Assembly (NCBI RefSeq): GCF_033025475.1 | Contig: NZ_CP130322.1 | Span: 2,299,001 to 2,363,000, forward strand | Source of the DNA: Sphingomonas sp. C3-2 | GTDB lineage: Bacteria > Pseudomonadota > Alphaproteobacteria > Sphingomonadales > Sphingomonadaceae | Direction: 5' to 3' | DNA length: 64,000 nucleotides | Shown: one piece after another, positions 9,943 through 19,181 of the stretch | How the letters are laid out: the number at the start of each line of letters is the position of its first letter | Numbering within the stretch: position 1 is the first letter of the stretch | Translations under genes and position numbers: made by a program | The notes under the pieces: generated by a model | What the model saw: only the letters and a program-made list of their open reading frames with translations | The model's database searches: none | Told to the model about the DNA's origin: nothing

Positions 9943-10733
9943 TTCCCAAGCGCTATATGCGATGCAGCGTTGGGCGTGAAGCTAGCGTTGAGCGTGGCGT
10001 GAACGCGGGCGTGACTTTCTGCGGCGATCCGTTTGCGATCGCCCAGATTTTCATGCTCCAGCGGGTCAAGAAAATGGATGGTGAGCGCAATGCTGCCTTT
10101 GCGGTTGAGGATTCGTACGGCATTGGCAGCCGCCGATTCGCTGTCCGTCCATGCGATTTCAGGGGCCATGGCGCCGTAATCGAGCGCAACCGGTTGAACG
10201 CGCACGCCCTCAGGCGGCGGGCTTACGGCTGCAAAGAGGGATGCTCGAAAAGGGAGCATGGAAAAGCCGTTTCCGGTCGTTCCTTCAGGGAAAAGGGCTA
10301 TCGGTTTGCCGTGACGGAGCGCGCTGGAAAGGGCAGAGGCCTGCCCCTGAACCGCGCGGCGATCCTCTCGCTCGACATAGACGGTATTGTTGAGGCCGGC
10401 GAGCCAGCCGATCACGCCCCAGCTGCGGACCTCCGCCTTCGACACGAACGCGGAGCGTCCGGCACCTCCGAGCGCCAGGATGTCGAGCCAACTGATATGG
10501 TTCGGCGTCAGCAATACCGACTGGCGCAGTGGCTGGCCGGTTACGCGGACGCGAAGGCCGGCCGCGCGGCCCGCCAGTCCGAGGTAGATCGACGGCCAAG
10601 GTGATCTTCGCCCTGCAACCCGCCACATGGCATGCAGCGGGAGGCAGGGGACAAGCGCTGCAGCCATCGCCGCAATGCGCGTTGCTGCACGGAAATTAAG
10701 CCGTTCAGCTCTTGCGATCGAGCGCGACGCCAT
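9939..10733 (-). CDS. 1-acyl-sn-glycerol-3-phosphate acyltransferase-like protein
   Basis: A PlsC-type acyltransferase of 264 residues. It shows the catalytic NHISWLD (H-x4-D), the VEREDRR segment and the FPEGTT glycerophosphate-binding motif. It probably acylates lysophosphatidate or an ornithine-type lipid precursor at the inner membrane; the exact acceptor is not determinable. The start is taken at MASRSIARAERLNF, overlapping the end of fur by 29 bases; a start at MAAALVPCLPLHAMW (10667) is possible. It lies between fur and miaB with overlaps at both ends. Confidence 0.85.
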   Translation of the reverse strand: MASRSIARAERLNFRAATRIAAMAAALVPCLPLHAMWRVAGRRSPWPSIYLGLAGRAAGLRVRVTGQPLRQSVLLTPNHISWLDILALGGAGRSAFVSKAEVRSWGVIGWLAGLNNTVYVEREDRRAVQGQASALSSALRHGKPIALFPEGTTGNGFSMLPFRASLFAAVSPPPEGVRVQPVALDYGAMAPEIAWTDSESAAANAVRILNRKGSIALTIHFLDPLEHENLGDRKRIAAESHARVHATLNASFTPNAASHIALGK

Positions 10734-11127
10734 AGAGCTCCATGCGGTGGTCGACGAGACGGAAGCCGAGGCGCTCGGCAATTTGACGCTGCAGGGCTTC
10801 GAGTTCGGGATCGACGAATTCGATCACATTTCCGGTTTCGACGTCGATCAGATGATCGTGATGCGCTTCGGGCGCGGCTTCATAGCGTGCACGGCCGTCA
10901 CCAAAGTCATGGCGTTCGAGGATGCCCGCTTCTTCGAACAGGCGCACGGTGCGATATACCGTGGCGATCGAAATGCCCGGATCGATGGCCGCGGCGCGCT
11001 CATGCAGCTTCTCCACGTCCGGATGGTCTTCTGCCTCCGAAAGCACGCGCGCGATGACGCGGCGCTGCTCGGTAATCCGAAGGCCGTTCTCATGACACAG
11101 GGCTTCAACGTCGATCTTGCGGCTCAT
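10705..11127 (-). CDS. fur: Fur family transcriptional regulator
   Basis: A 140-residue metal-responsive repressor. The winged helix lies at roughly residues 15-75 (GLRITEQRRVIARVL, GISIATVYRTVRLFEEAGI), followed by the metal-binding/dimerisation part with EAHHDHLIDVETG. The C-terminal CxxC zinc pairs of enterobacterial Fur are absent; the only Cys visible is at residue 11. That is usual for the alphaproteobacterial Fur/Mur branch, so the sensed metal could be iron or manganese. It is the first gene of the fur-plsC-miaB-phoH-ybeY-corC block. Confidence 0.9.
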   Translation of the reverse strand: MSRKIDVEALCHENGLRITEQRRVIARVLSEAEDHPDVEKLHERAAAIDPGISIATVYRTVRLFEEAGILERHDFGDGRARYEAAPEAHHDHLIDVETGNVIEFVDPELEALQRQIAERLGFRLVDHRMELYGVALDRKS

Positions 11128-11212
11128 GATAACTGCGCTCTCACTCGAAAAAATACCTACACTTCAAACAATGTGCGCAGGCAGCCTAGCCGCTTTTGAG
11201 GGTGGGGGGAAG

Positions 11213-11236
11213 CCGGGGCGGCAGGTGCTGCCCCGG
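11213..11236 (-). terminator. hairpin between mucR and fur
   Basis: GC-rich inverted repeat (CCGGGGC ... GCCCCGG) 16 bases downstream of the mucR stop, with no clear U-run after it. It may be a weak or Rho-assisted terminator separating mucR from fur. Confidence 0.4.
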
Positions 11237-11251
11237 TATCCATGCCAGCTC

Positions 11252-11665
11252 TCAGCGCTTGCGGCGCTTGGTGCCGAGGCCGATCTTCTTCGCCAGGGTG
11301 CGGCGTTGTTCGGCATAGTTGGGCGCAACCATCGGATAGTCTGCAGGAAGATTCCACTTGGTGCGATACTGTTCCGGGGTCATCTGATAATGCGTCATCA
11401 GGTGCCGCTTGAGCATCTTGAGCTTTTTACCGTCCTCAAGGCAGACGATATAGTCGGGCTTCACTGAGGCGCGGACCGACACGGCCGGTTCCTGACGGAC
11501 TTCGGGCTCTTCCTCGACGCCGCCAAGGCCGGCGAGCGCGTTGTGGACGTTCTGAATCAGTACTGGCAGATCAGAAACGGCAACGCTGTTGTTGCTGACA
11601 TGTGCAGCAACAATGTCTGCCGTGAGCGTGATCAGAGTCTCCGACAGCTCGTTATGGTCGTTCAT
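11252..11665 (-). CDS. mucR: MucR/Ros family transcriptional regulator
   Basis: A 137-residue regulator of the alphaproteobacterial Ros/MucR zinc-finger family. The zinc-binding segment [18 protein letters not shown] gives the single-Cys, His-rich finger of this group, followed by the family signature [21 protein letters not shown] and a basic tail [12 protein letters not shown]. MucR proteins act as pleiotropic, H-NS-like repressors of surface polysaccharide, motility and cell-cycle genes. The start [11 protein letters not shown] agrees with family N-termini; a predicted promoter lies 62-90 bases upstream. Confidence 0.92.
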   Translation of the reverse strand: MNDHNELSETLITLTADIVAAHVSNNSVAVSDLPVLIQNVHNALAGLGGVEEEPEVRQEPAVSVRASVKPDYIVCLEDGKKLKMLKRHLMTHYQMTPEQYRTKWNLPADYPMVAPNYAEQRRTLAKKIGLGTKRRKR

Positions 11666-11726
11666 TTTATTGTTCTCGCTATCAACACGAAGGGGGGAGT
11701 CGTGCATTTGCTGCACTGACCGAAGC

Positions 11727-11755
11727 ATTATGAACCCGTGTCGATAATCTTGCAA
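11727..11755 (-). promoter_or_regulatory. predicted mucR promoter
   Basis: On the minus strand TTGCAA (complement of 11750-11755), a 17-base spacer and CATAAT (complement of 11727-11732). It lies in the 110-base gap between rimI and mucR. The surrounding sequence is visibly AT-richer than the coding DNA, which fits a MucR autoregulatory region. Prediction by pattern. Confidence 0.5.
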
Positions 11756-11775
11756 TAAATTGTTGTGAAATCAGA

Positions 11776-12258
11776 TCACGTCAACTTGAGGCTGTAAGTA
11801 TGGGCGTCGAAAAACTTACCATCGGTGCCCTGATAGTAGTTCCTGCGTTCGCCAACCTTGCGAAACCCGGCGTGGTCGTAAAGATGGACGGCGGTGTTGC
11901 ATGCGCGCACTTCGAGGAAAATCGTGTCCACATGTTGCCGTTGGCATTCTTCGACAACGCCTGCGAGCAGCGCTTTTCCGATGCCTGATCCTTGGGCGGA
12001 CGGATGCACCGCGATGAGGAGCAACTCCGCTTCACCTGCAATCGCGCGCGTGAGCGCGAAGCCGGCCGGTTTGTCGTCCAACGTGGCGTAAAGCAGCCAC
12101 ACCCCGGCGCTACCCAGAATTGCCGAGCATTGGGCGAGATTCCAGGCTTCGCCGTAAACGGGATCGAATGCTGCCTGCATGATCTCCATGACGGGGCCGA
12201 TCGCTGCAGCATCGGTGCGATGGAGCACGATCCGGGAGGTGCAGCTTCCTGCCGTCAT
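11776..12258 (-). CDS. rimI: ribosomal protein alanine N-acetyltransferase
   Basis: A 160-residue GNAT acetyltransferase. The acetyl-CoA loop is HPSAQGSGIGKALL and the C-terminal part has FLEVRACNTAVHLYDHAGFRKVGERRNYY, the RimI signature. RimI acetylates the N-terminal Ala of ribosomal protein S18. Its first codon overlaps the last codons of tsaB by 4 bases, the classic tsaB-rimI pairing. Confidence 0.88.
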   Translation of the reverse strand: MTAGSCTSRIVLHRTDAAAIGPVMEIMQAAFDPVYGEAWNLAQCSAILGSAGVWLLYATLDDKPAGFALTRAIAGEAELLLIAVHPSAQGSGIGKALLAGVVEECQRQHVDTIFLEVRACNTAVHLYDHAGFRKVGERRNYYQGTDGKFFDAHTYSLKLT

Positions 12259-12866
12259 TTCTGGGGCTTGGCGTCGGGCGCCCGGCCGTAAATGGGATGT
12301 GGCGGAAGCTGGCGCAGCGGGAGGGGCAGGCGCAATGCGTTCGATGCACGAAGCGCAATATCGACGGCCGTGCCAAATCCCCGCAACGCCACGAGGTCGT
12401 CGCCTGCATTGCCAACCACCAGATCATCGGACAGCGCATGGGCTGCCGCGTCGGGCAGAAGCGAGGCTAGTTCCGAAACGGGTTGCATCGGTGCATGCTC
12501 GAAACGCTGAATGAATAGCTGACCATGCCCCCCATGAATGGCAACGGCAAGAGAATGTTCATCGGTGCGCTCGATCGAAGCCGCGAGCAGGGCGAGCGAC
12601 GAAAAACCGAACACGGGTACGCCCCAGCCAAGACCAAGGCCGCGCGCTGCGGCGAGCCCCACGCGAACACCGGTAAAGCTGCCGGGGCCGCAATCGACGA
12701 TGATCTCGTCTGCTCGGCCACGGCCGGGCAGGTCCGCAATCATCGGAATCAGTCGTTCGGCATGTCCGCGCCCAACGTCGACATGATGCTCGGCCAAAAG
12801 ACTGCCCTGATCGAACAGGGCAACCGAACAGGCTGTCGTCGCGGTTTCGATGACCAGTTGGCGCAA
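12255..12866 (-). CDS. tsaB: tRNA threonylcarbamoyladenosine biosynthesis protein TsaB
   Basis: A 203-residue ASKHA-fold subunit of the TsaBDE complex that makes t6A37 on ANN-decoding tRNAs. It starts MRQLVIETATTACSVALFDQ and has the family signature CGPGSFTGVRVGLAAARGL at residues 59-77. It overlaps rimI by 4 bases and starts 3 bases after the nitroreductase gene, so it is part of one transcript. Confidence 0.92.
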   Translation of the reverse strand: MRQLVIETATTACSVALFDQGSLLAEHHVDVGRGHAERLIPMIADLPGRGRADEIIVDCGPGSFTGVRVGLAAARGLGLGWGVPVFGFSSLALLAASIERTDEHSLAVAIHGGHGQLFIQRFEHAPMQPVSELASLLPDAAAHALSDDLVVGNAGDDLVALRGFGTAVDIALRASNALRLPLPLRQLPPHPIYGRAPDAKPQK

Positions 12867-12869
12867 CGG

Positions 12870-13466
12870 TCAGACGATCCTGTTGAACTTTTCAAAATCG
12901 GGGCGGGGCAGCCGACCGAAAATGGTAGCGGGGTCGCCATAACCCAATGTGGAGATGAAGTTGGCCTTCACCGTGGGCGTGTCTGCAAGGAATTCGGCTT
13001 CGACGGCGGCTGCGTCAAAACCCGACATCGGGCCGGTATCGAGGCCGATCGCGCGCGCGGCGAGGATGAAATAGCCGCCCTGAAGCGAACTGTTGCGCAG
13101 CGCATGGGTCTTACGAAGCGCCGGATCGGAAAACCAATTCTTCGCGTCGGGCGCGTGCGGAAAAAGCTCGGGCAAATGCTCGTGATAGTCCTCATCCATC
13201 CCGATGATGACGCTCACTGGGGCCTTACGAATCTTGTCCGGGTTGGTGCCCGTTGCGCAATTCGCTAGCTTCTCCTTGGCTTCGGGCGATACGCACCAGA
13301 CCAACCGTGCGGGAAGGGTGTTGGCCGAGGTCGGTCCCATTTTCATGAGATCCCAGATTTCACGAAGCTGCGCCTCGGACACCGGCTTGTCGAGATAGCC
13401 GTTATAGCTGCGGCCAGTGCGAAAGATCGTGTCGAGCCCTTCGGGCGAAAGTGGTCCGGAAGCCAT
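12870..13466 (-). CDS. nitroreductase family protein (malonic semialdehyde reductase-like)
   Basis: A 198-residue FMN-binding reductase resembling RutE/HadB. Characteristic segments are FRTGRSYNGYLDKPVSEAQLREIWDL (given here as two adjoining parts, FRTGRSYNGYLDK and PVSEAQLREIWDL), GPTSANTLPARLVW and SLQGGYFILAARAIGLDTGP. It probably reduces a 3-oxo acid semialdehyde or a related small carbonyl or nitro compound with NAD(P)H. No other rut genes are nearby, so a pyrimidine-catabolism role is not supported by context. Confidence 0.85.
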   Translation of the reverse strand: MASGPLSPEGLDTIFRTGRSYNGYLDKPVSEAQLREIWDLMKMGPTSANTLPARLVWCVSPEAKEKLANCATGTNPDKIRKAPVSVIIGMDEDYHEHLPELFPHAPDAKNWFSDPALRKTHALRNSSLQGGYFILAARAIGLDTGPMSGFDAAAVEAEFLADTPTVKANFISTLGYGDPATIFGRLPRPDFEKFNRIV

Positions 13467-13495
13467 TACCTACCCTTGATTGAATGTGTGCAAAT

Positions 13496-14071
13496 TCAAA
13501 TGGCGCGTACTTCGGTCACTTCCGGCACATAATGTTTGAGAAGCGATTCGATGCCGTGCTTGAGCGTGGCGGTGGAAGAAGGGCAGCCAGCGCACGCGCC
13601 GTGCATGCGCAGATAGACCGTCCCCTTGTCGAAGCCGCGATAGACAATGTCTCCGCCGTCATTGGCGACGGCAGGGCGTACCCGCGTTTCAATCAGCTCC
13701 TTGATCTGTGCGATGATCTCTGCGTCGGCGGGGTCGTCGGCAAATTCGTCTTCAGCCGCAGGCACGCTGATTCCGGCCGCTGAACCGGGGCGGAAAAGCG
13801 GCATTTCGGCCGAGAAATGGTCGAGCAGAACGCCCAGGACCTGCGGTTTGAGATCGGACCAGTTCACGCCGGGCGCGGCGGTGACGGAAATGAATTCGCT
13901 CCCGAAGAACACGCCTTCGACATCGCCGAGCGAGAACAGGGCATCGGCCAGCGGCGATACTTCCGCCTCTTCGGGCGTGGCAAAATCGCGCGTGCCCGCG
14001 TCCATGACGCGGCGGCCAGGAAGGAATTTGAGCGTTGCCGGGTTGGGCGTGACTTCGGTCTCGATAAGCAT
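13496..14071 (-). CDS. NifU-like Fe-S scaffold protein (NfuA type)
   Basis: A 191-residue protein with an N-terminal Nfu-N domain (MLIETEVTPNPATLKFLPGR) and a C-terminal NifU domain with the cluster-binding CAGC (GACAGCPSSTATLKHGIESL). It carries [4Fe-4S] clusters to target enzymes; MiaB, encoded in the same strand block, is one plausible client (inference). The start was placed at the ATG at 14071, matching family N-termini; a longer in-frame extension to 14179 has no family character. Confidence 0.9.
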   Translation of the reverse strand: MLIETEVTPNPATLKFLPGRRVMDAGTRDFATPEEAEVSPLADALFSLGDVEGVFFGSEFISVTAAPGVNWSDLKPQVLGVLLDHFSAEMPLFRPGSAAGISVPAAEDEFADDPADAEIIAQIKELIETRVRPAVANDGGDIVYRGFDKGTVYLRMHGACAGCPSSTATLKHGIESLLKHYVPEVTEVRAI

Positions 14072-14352
14072 GCTGCGCATTTGGGGGGAAAGCGTCTCCG
14101 GATCAAGTGTCCACCGGTCATCGCGTGCCGCCGCGCCTTGCTTTCGCCACGTTTCCAATGCATAGGCGTGCCAGCGCAATGCCCGGAAACGGGCCTAGAC
14201 CATATTCGGCAGCGTGAACGCCCGGACGACGGGACCGGCCGAAATGCGCGACAAGCTTCCAGGCTTCCCTTTTCACGCGGGTCGTCAAGAACCCCGCGGT
14301 TCGCGTCGACATCTCCGTGTCGTGCGCGCTTCGCATGACATGTGAGTAAATA

Positions 14353-15732
14353 ATGACCAAGTTTTCCGAACTCGGCCTTGCCGAGCCTATTGTAAAGGCA
14401 CTGGCGGCAAAGGGCTATGAGAACCCGACCCCGATTCAATGCCAGTCGATCCCGCCGCTGCTGGAAGGCCGCGACCTGTGCGGCATCGCGCAGACCGGAA
14501 CCGGCAAGACGGCGGCCTTCGCGCTGCCTTCGCTGCACCATTTCGCGAACAATCCCAAGCCGCGCCCCGAAGGTGGTTGCCGGATGCTCGTGCTGTCGCC
14601 CACGCGCGAACTGGCAAGCCAGATCGCGGCATCGTTCCGCGACTATGCGCGCTTCCTGCGCCTGTCGGTTGACACGGTCTTTGGTGGCGTGCCGATCGGC
14701 CGTCAGATCAACAAGCTGAAAGGCGGGGTGGACATTCTGGTGGCAACGCCGGGCCGTCTGCTCGACCTGATCGACCAGCGTGCACTGCACCTGCGCGATG
14801 TCGAGATTTTCGTCCTCGACGAAGCCGACCAGATGATGGATCTGGGCTTCATCCATTCGTTGAAGCGGATCGACAAGCTGCTGCCGCGTCAGCGTCAGAG
14901 CCTGTTCTTTTCGGCAACCATGCCAAAGGCGATTGCCGAACTGGGTGACCGCTTCCTGACCGATCCGGTCAAGGTTTCGGTGGCGCCGCAATCGACGACT
15001 GCCGAACGCGTTCGCCAGTTCGTCACCTTCGTCAACCAGAAGGAAAAGCAGGCGCTACTCACGCTCACGCTGAAGGCTGAGCCGATCGATCGCGCGCTTG
15101 TCTTCACGCGCACCAAGCACGGTGCCGACCGGGTCGTGAAGAACCTGACGGCGGCTGGCGTTGGCGCAGTAGCCATTCACGGCAATAAGTCGCAGCCGCA
15201 GCGCACCGCAGCCCTGCAGGCCTTCCGCAACGGCGAAGTGAAAATCCTCGTCGCCACCGATATTGCTGCGCGCGGGATCGACGTGTCGGGCGTAAGCCAT
15301 GTCTTCAACTTCGAACTGCCCAATGTTGCCGAGCAATATGTCCACCGCATCGGTCGTACCGCGCGTGCCGGCGCCGAAGGTGTTGCGATGAGCTTCGTCG
15401 ATGGCGAGGAGAAGCAGTGGCTGAAGCAGATCGAAAGGCTGACGCGCGTGAAGTGCGAAGTGCTGGAACTGCCCGAGAACTTCCTCGAGCAGGCCGAGCG
15501 TCTGCCCAAGCCGCCGCGCCATTCGCCTGCCGAGCAGGATAGCCCGCGCCGTCATGACGGTCGGCGCAAGGATGGTCGCCGGGCTGAAGGCCGTGGTGGT
15601 GAGGGGCGTGGCGACAAGCGCACTGCCGCGCAGCCCGCCGGTGCTGGCGACAAGGCGAAAAAGCCGTTCCGCCGTCGCCGTGGCAGCGTGGGCGCGCACA
15701 AGGGCGTCGTGAAGAAATTCGGCGCTAACTGA
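14353..15732 (+). CDS. DEAD-box RNA helicase (RhlE type)
   Basis: A 459-residue ATP-dependent RNA helicase. Motifs in order: Q motif PTPIQCQSIPPLL, Walker A AQTGTGKTAAF, PTRELA, TPGRLLD, DEAD, SAT, and HRIGRTAR in the second RecA domain. The C-terminal ~80 residues are Arg/Gly/Lys-rich (e.g. GRRAEGRGGEGRGDKR) and likely bind RNA. It stands alone, is divergent from the nifU block across a 281-base gap with no obvious gene, and is followed by a strong hairpin. Such helicases help ribosome assembly and RNA decay, often in the cold. Confidence 0.92.
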   Translation: MTKFSELGLAEPIVKALAAKGYENPTPIQCQSIPPLLEGRDLCGIAQTGTGKTAAFALPSLHHFANNPKPRPEGGCRMLVLSPTRELASQIAASFRDYARFLRLSVDTVFGGVPIGRQINKLKGGVDILVATPGRLLDLIDQRALHLRDVEIFVLDEADQMMDLGFIHSLKRIDKLLPRQRQSLFFSATMPKAIAELGDRFLTDPVKVSVAPQSTTAERVRQFVTFVNQKEKQALLTLTLKAEPIDRALVFTRTKHGADRVVKNLTAAGVGAVAIHGNKSQPQRTAALQAFRNGEVKILVATDIAARGIDVSGVSHVFNFELPNVAEQYVHRIGRTARAGAEGVAMSFVDGEEKQWLKQIERLTRVKCEVLELPENFLEQAERLPKPPRHSPAEQDSPRRHDGRRKDGRRAEGRGGEGRGDKRTAAQPAGAGDKAKKPFRRRRGSVGAHKGVVKKFGAN

Positions 15733-15741
15733 TATCTGAAA

Positions 15742-15769
15742 ACGCCTCCCCGCATGGGCGGGGAGGCGT
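15742..15769 (+). terminator. hairpin terminator after the helicase
   Basis: Perfect 12-pair stem ACGCCTCCCCGC / GCGGGGAGGCGT with loop ATGG, 10 bases after the stop codon. There is only a weak T-run afterwards, so termination efficiency is uncertain. Confidence 0.6.
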
Positions 15770-15851
15770 CTGGCTGCGGCTTGACAGATGCAGCATGACG
15801 TTTGCCGATTTCATGTTGGATTAATGGACGCGGGCTACCTAGTCTCGTTCC

Positions 15852-18752
15852 ATGACATCATCGCTTCGGCGCTTTGCCAAATATGCCCTTTTGCCCTTCG
15901 CGGCCTCGATCGCGCTGACGGGCTATCCGCTCGCCGCGCAACAGGTTGCGCAACCGGCCCCAGCCTCCGCCCAGCAATCCGCCGATACACCCTGGCTCTA
16001 TCGCAACAGCGATGTGCCTCAGGAAAAGGCGTGGACGTTCGGCGTTCTCGATAATGGCGTGCGTTATGCGGTGCGCAGGAACGGCGTGCCGCCCGGTCAG
16101 GTTGCCATTCGCGTTCGGATCGATGCTGGCGCGCTGATGGAAAAGGATAGCGAACAGGGCTTCGCGCATTTCATCGAGCATCTGTCGTTCCGCGGATCGC
16201 AAAATGTGCCGGAGGGCGAATCCAAGCGGATCTGGCAGCGGCTGGGGGCGACGTTCGGGTTCGACAGCAATGCTTCGACCACGGCGACAGAGACGATTTA
16301 CAAGCTCGATCTTCCTGATGCCCATGAGGCGGGGATCGACGACAGTCTGAGAATATTGGCCGATATGATGGCCGCACCCAATATCGCCGAGGCGACCGTG
16401 AATGCTGAACGGGCGGTGGTGATGGCCGAACAGCGCGAGCAGTTCAGTCCGGCGGTCACGCTGGGCGACGCGACGCGAAAACACTTCTTTGCCGGCCAGC
16501 CGCTGGCCAGCCGATCGACGATCGGTACGAGCGCCACGCTTGGCGGCGCGTCCGCTGCGGCGCTTCGGGCGTTTCATGATCGCTGGTACAGGCCTGAGCG
16601 CGCGGTCGTCGTGATCGCGGGCGACGCTGATCCAGCGATGCTTGAAGCGTTGGTGAAAAAGCATTTTTCCAGCTGGCGTGGGGAAGGATCGCCCCCGGCC
16701 GATCCCGATTTTGGCAAGCCCGATCCATCCGCACCGCGCGTTGCCACGATGGTGGAGCCCAGCTTCCCGACCATCGTGCAGATGGCGGTACTTCGCCCAT
16801 GGGAACAGGTGAATGACACCATTACCTATAATGAAGGTCTGATGGTGGATTCGCTTGCGGTCCGGCTGATCAACCGTCGCCTTGAACAGCGGGCGCGCGC
16901 CGGCGGCAGTTTTTTGCAAGCGGACGTGCGTCAGGACGATGTATCGCGTTCGGCCGATGCGACGTTCGTGTCGCTGGTGCCGCTTGGCGATGATTGGCAG
17001 GCGGCGTTGCGTGATGTCCGCGCAGTCGTTGCGGATGCCACGCGTACGGCGCCGACGCGTGCGGAGATCGACCGGGAGATTCAGGAGTTGGATCTGGCTT
17101 TGCTCGCCCAGGTCGAAAATCAGGCTGCCGAGCCTGGATCGCGGCAAGCCGATGATCTGCTGCGTGCTGTCGATATCCGGGAAACGGTGACGACGGCCGA
17201 AGGCGCGCTAAGCATCTTTCGCGGGGCGCGCCGATTGTTCACGCCGGAAAATGTGCTCGCATCGACCAAGCGGCTTTTCGAAGGGGCCGGGCCACGTCTT
17301 CTCCTGAGCACGCCCAGGCCGGTGGCCAACGCCGATAAGCTGGCTGAAGCGGCGCTCACTGAAGACGTCAGCAAACTGGCGGCACGTGCCAATGCCAAAC
17401 GCGTGACTTTCAACGATCTGCCGCGATTGGGTGCACCGGCAAAGATCGTGAGCCAGGAGCGGCTCGGCAATTTCCAGTTCAACACGGTTGGCCTGTCGAA
17501 CGGTGTGAAGCTGGTACTGTTTCCAAATCGCGGAGAGCCGGGGAAGGTTTACGTCAATGTGCGTTTTGGCGATGGCTACAAGGCGCTCCCGGGCGACCGG
17601 GAAAACCTGTTGTGGTCAGGAAGCGGTGCGCTGGTCGGCAGCGGGATCGGCAAGCTCGGGCTTGAAGAGCTTGAGCAACTGACCAATGGCCGCAAGATCA
17701 ATATGGGGTTCACCGTCGAGGAAGATGCCTTTGTTCTGAAGGCGGAGACGCGCGAGCCCGATCTTGCCGATCAGTTGCGCCTGATTGCCACGAAGCTTGC
17801 CGTGCCGGGATGGGACCCCGCACCGGTGATCCGCACGCGGGCTCAAATGCTCGCGGGATATGATCTGATGAAGGCATCGCCGAGCGGCGTCATCACCCGC
17901 GACCTTGATGCGCTGGTGCGTGGCGGGGATACGCGTTGGGTGACGCCGACGCGCAGCGAGATCGAGGCACTCACGCCGCAGCGCTTTCGTGCCTTTTGGG
18001 AGCCGATCCTGGCAAGCGGCCCGATCGAGGTGCAGATCTTTGGCGATTTTGATGCCGACAAGGCGATAGAGGCTGCGCGCCAGAGCTTTGGCGCGATGAA
18101 AATGCGTTCGCCGACGCCGCTTGTCGCAGCCAATACAAAGACCGGTGTGCCACAGCCTAACAGCGCACCGCTCGTTCGTACCCATTCGGGGGCGACGGAC
18201 CAGTCCGCGGCGGTGATCGTCTGGCCGACCGGGGGTGGGCTGGCGACGATTTCGGATTCGCGGCGGCTTGAGGTGCTGGCCGCGATTTTCAATGATCGTT
18301 TGTTCGAGCAACTCCGATCGGCAGCGGGTGCCAGCTACAGCCCGACAGTGGCGAGCCAGTGGCCGACGGGTATGGACAATGGCGGTTATCTGATCGCGCT
18401 TGGCCAAATGAAGCCTGAGAGCGAGGCGCTGTTCTTCAAACTGTCGCGTGAGATCGCGGCTGACCTTGCGGCAAAGCCCGTCGATAATGACGAATTGCAG
18501 CGGACGTTGAAGCCGATCCAGCAATTCTACATGCGTGCCAGCACAGGCAATCCGTTCTGGATGCGTGAGACTGCAGGCGTAACGCGTGATCCGCAAAAGC
18601 TGGCGGCGATGGAAAGCTTGATCCGCGACCTGTTGTCGATCACCCCCGCTGACATTCAGCGAACCGCCCAGCGCTACCTGGCGGCTGACAAGAGCTGGAC
18701 GATGGTGGTGCTGCCCGAGCAACAGGCGGCTGCAGCGGCGGCCAAGCCCTGA
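15852..18752 (+). CDS. M16 family zinc metallopeptidase
   Basis: A 966-residue exported protein with an N-terminal signal (RRFAKYALLPFAASIALTG). It has two M16 halves: the active N-terminal half carries the inverted zinc motif HFIEH, with the downstream Glu likely in NAERAVVMAEQRE, and the second half (from about residue 540) is the inactive-type repeat. It degrades peptides in the periplasm; the natural substrate is unknown. Starts at ATG 15852. The gene is single and has no operon partners on its strand. Confidence 0.88.
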   Translation: MTSSLRRFAKYALLPFAASIALTGYPLAAQQVAQPAPASAQQSADTPWLYRNSDVPQEKAWTFGVLDNGVRYAVRRNGVPPGQVAIRVRIDAGALMEKDSEQGFAHFIEHLSFRGSQNVPEGESKRIWQRLGATFGFDSNASTTATETIYKLDLPDAHEAGIDDSLRILADMMAAPNIAEATVNAERAVVMAEQREQFSPAVTLGDATRKHFFAGQPLASRSTIGTSATLGGASAAALRAFHDRWYRPERAVVVIAGDADPAMLEALVKKHFSSWRGEGSPPADPDFGKPDPSAPRVATMVEPSFPTIVQMAVLRPWEQVNDTITYNEGLMVDSLAVRLINRRLEQRARAGGSFLQADVRQDDVSRSADATFVSLVPLGDDWQAALRDVRAVVADATRTAPTRAEIDREIQELDLALLAQVENQAAEPGSRQADDLLRAVDIRETVTTAEGALSIFRGARRLFTPENVLASTKRLFEGAGPRLLLSTPRPVANADKLAEAALTEDVSKLAARANAKRVTFNDLPRLGAPAKIVSQERLGNFQFNTVGLSNGVKLVLFPNRGEPGKVYVNVRFGDGYKALPGDRENLLWSGSGALVGSGIGKLGLEELEQLTNGRKINMGFTVEEDAFVLKAETREPDLADQLRLIATKLAVPGWDPAPVIRTRAQMLAGYDLMKASPSGVITRDLDALVRGGDTRWVTPTRSEIEALTPQRFRAFWEPILASGPIEVQIFGDFDADKAIEAARQSFGAMKMRSPTPLVAANTKTGVPQPNSAPLVRTHSGATDQSAAVIVWPTGGGLATISDSRRLEVLAAIFNDRLFEQLRSAAGASYSPTVASQWPTGMDNGGYLIALGQMKPESEALFFKLSREIAADLAAKPVDNDELQRTLKPIQQFYMRASTGNPFWMRETAGVTRDPQKLAAMESLIRDLLSITPADIQRTAQRYLAADKSWTMVVLPEQQAAAAAAKP

Positions 18753-18755
18753 GGA

Positions 18756-19151
18756 TCAGGCACTGACCTGGTCGATCCAGTCGGCCAGGTTGTAGTGCAT
18801 CGTCAGCCGGGTGATGCGGTTGCCGCCGATCTCGAAAAAAGCGCCGGCGCGCAGCCGGTAATGCTGGCCGCGCGCGGGAGGAAACGGCTCGTCGGTCTTC
18901 ACATATTTGCCCTCGAGGATGAACTCGGCAGCGGCGTGCGTAATGCCGGGCGAATAGAGCACCAGCGGATCGATTGCGCGTTCCTTGTAGCAGCGCAGCC
19001 TTTTGTCGAGAAACTCGCGGTACGCCCCGATACCCTGCCGGGGCATTGCCTGGCAGGGTTCGTGGAGAAGCCCCTCGTCGATCAGGGACAATATGCGTTC
19101 GGCATCACCATGATTGAACGCGTCGTAATAGCTTTCGATGATGCCGAGCAT
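18756..19151 (-). CDS. ketosteroid isomerase-related (NTF2-like) protein
   Basis: A 131-residue NTF2-fold protein. Segments such as MLGIIESYYDAFNHGDAE, QGIGAYREFLDKRLRCYKER, ARGQHYRLRAGAFFEIGG and LTMHYNLADWI match the conserved steroid delta-isomerase-related family of unknown function. A small-molecule binding or isomerase role is possible but unproven. It is convergent with the M16 peptidase (3 bases apart) and lies 30 bases after hslU on the same strand. Confidence 0.75.
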   Translation of the reverse strand: MLGIIESYYDAFNHGDAERILSLIDEGLLHEPCQAMPRQGIGAYREFLDKRLRCYKERAIDPLVLYSPGITHAAAEFILEGKYVKTDEPFPPARGQHYRLRAGAFFEIGGNRITRLTMHYNLADWIDQVSA

Positions 19152-19181
19152 GGTCCGCCCTCCTAACGGGCCGGCCCGCGA

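Noticed and set aside
14072..14352. small gene in the gap between the nifU-type gene and the helicase
   Set aside because: Short open frames exist (for example 14118-14360 minus) but none has a convincing start or recognisable sequence.
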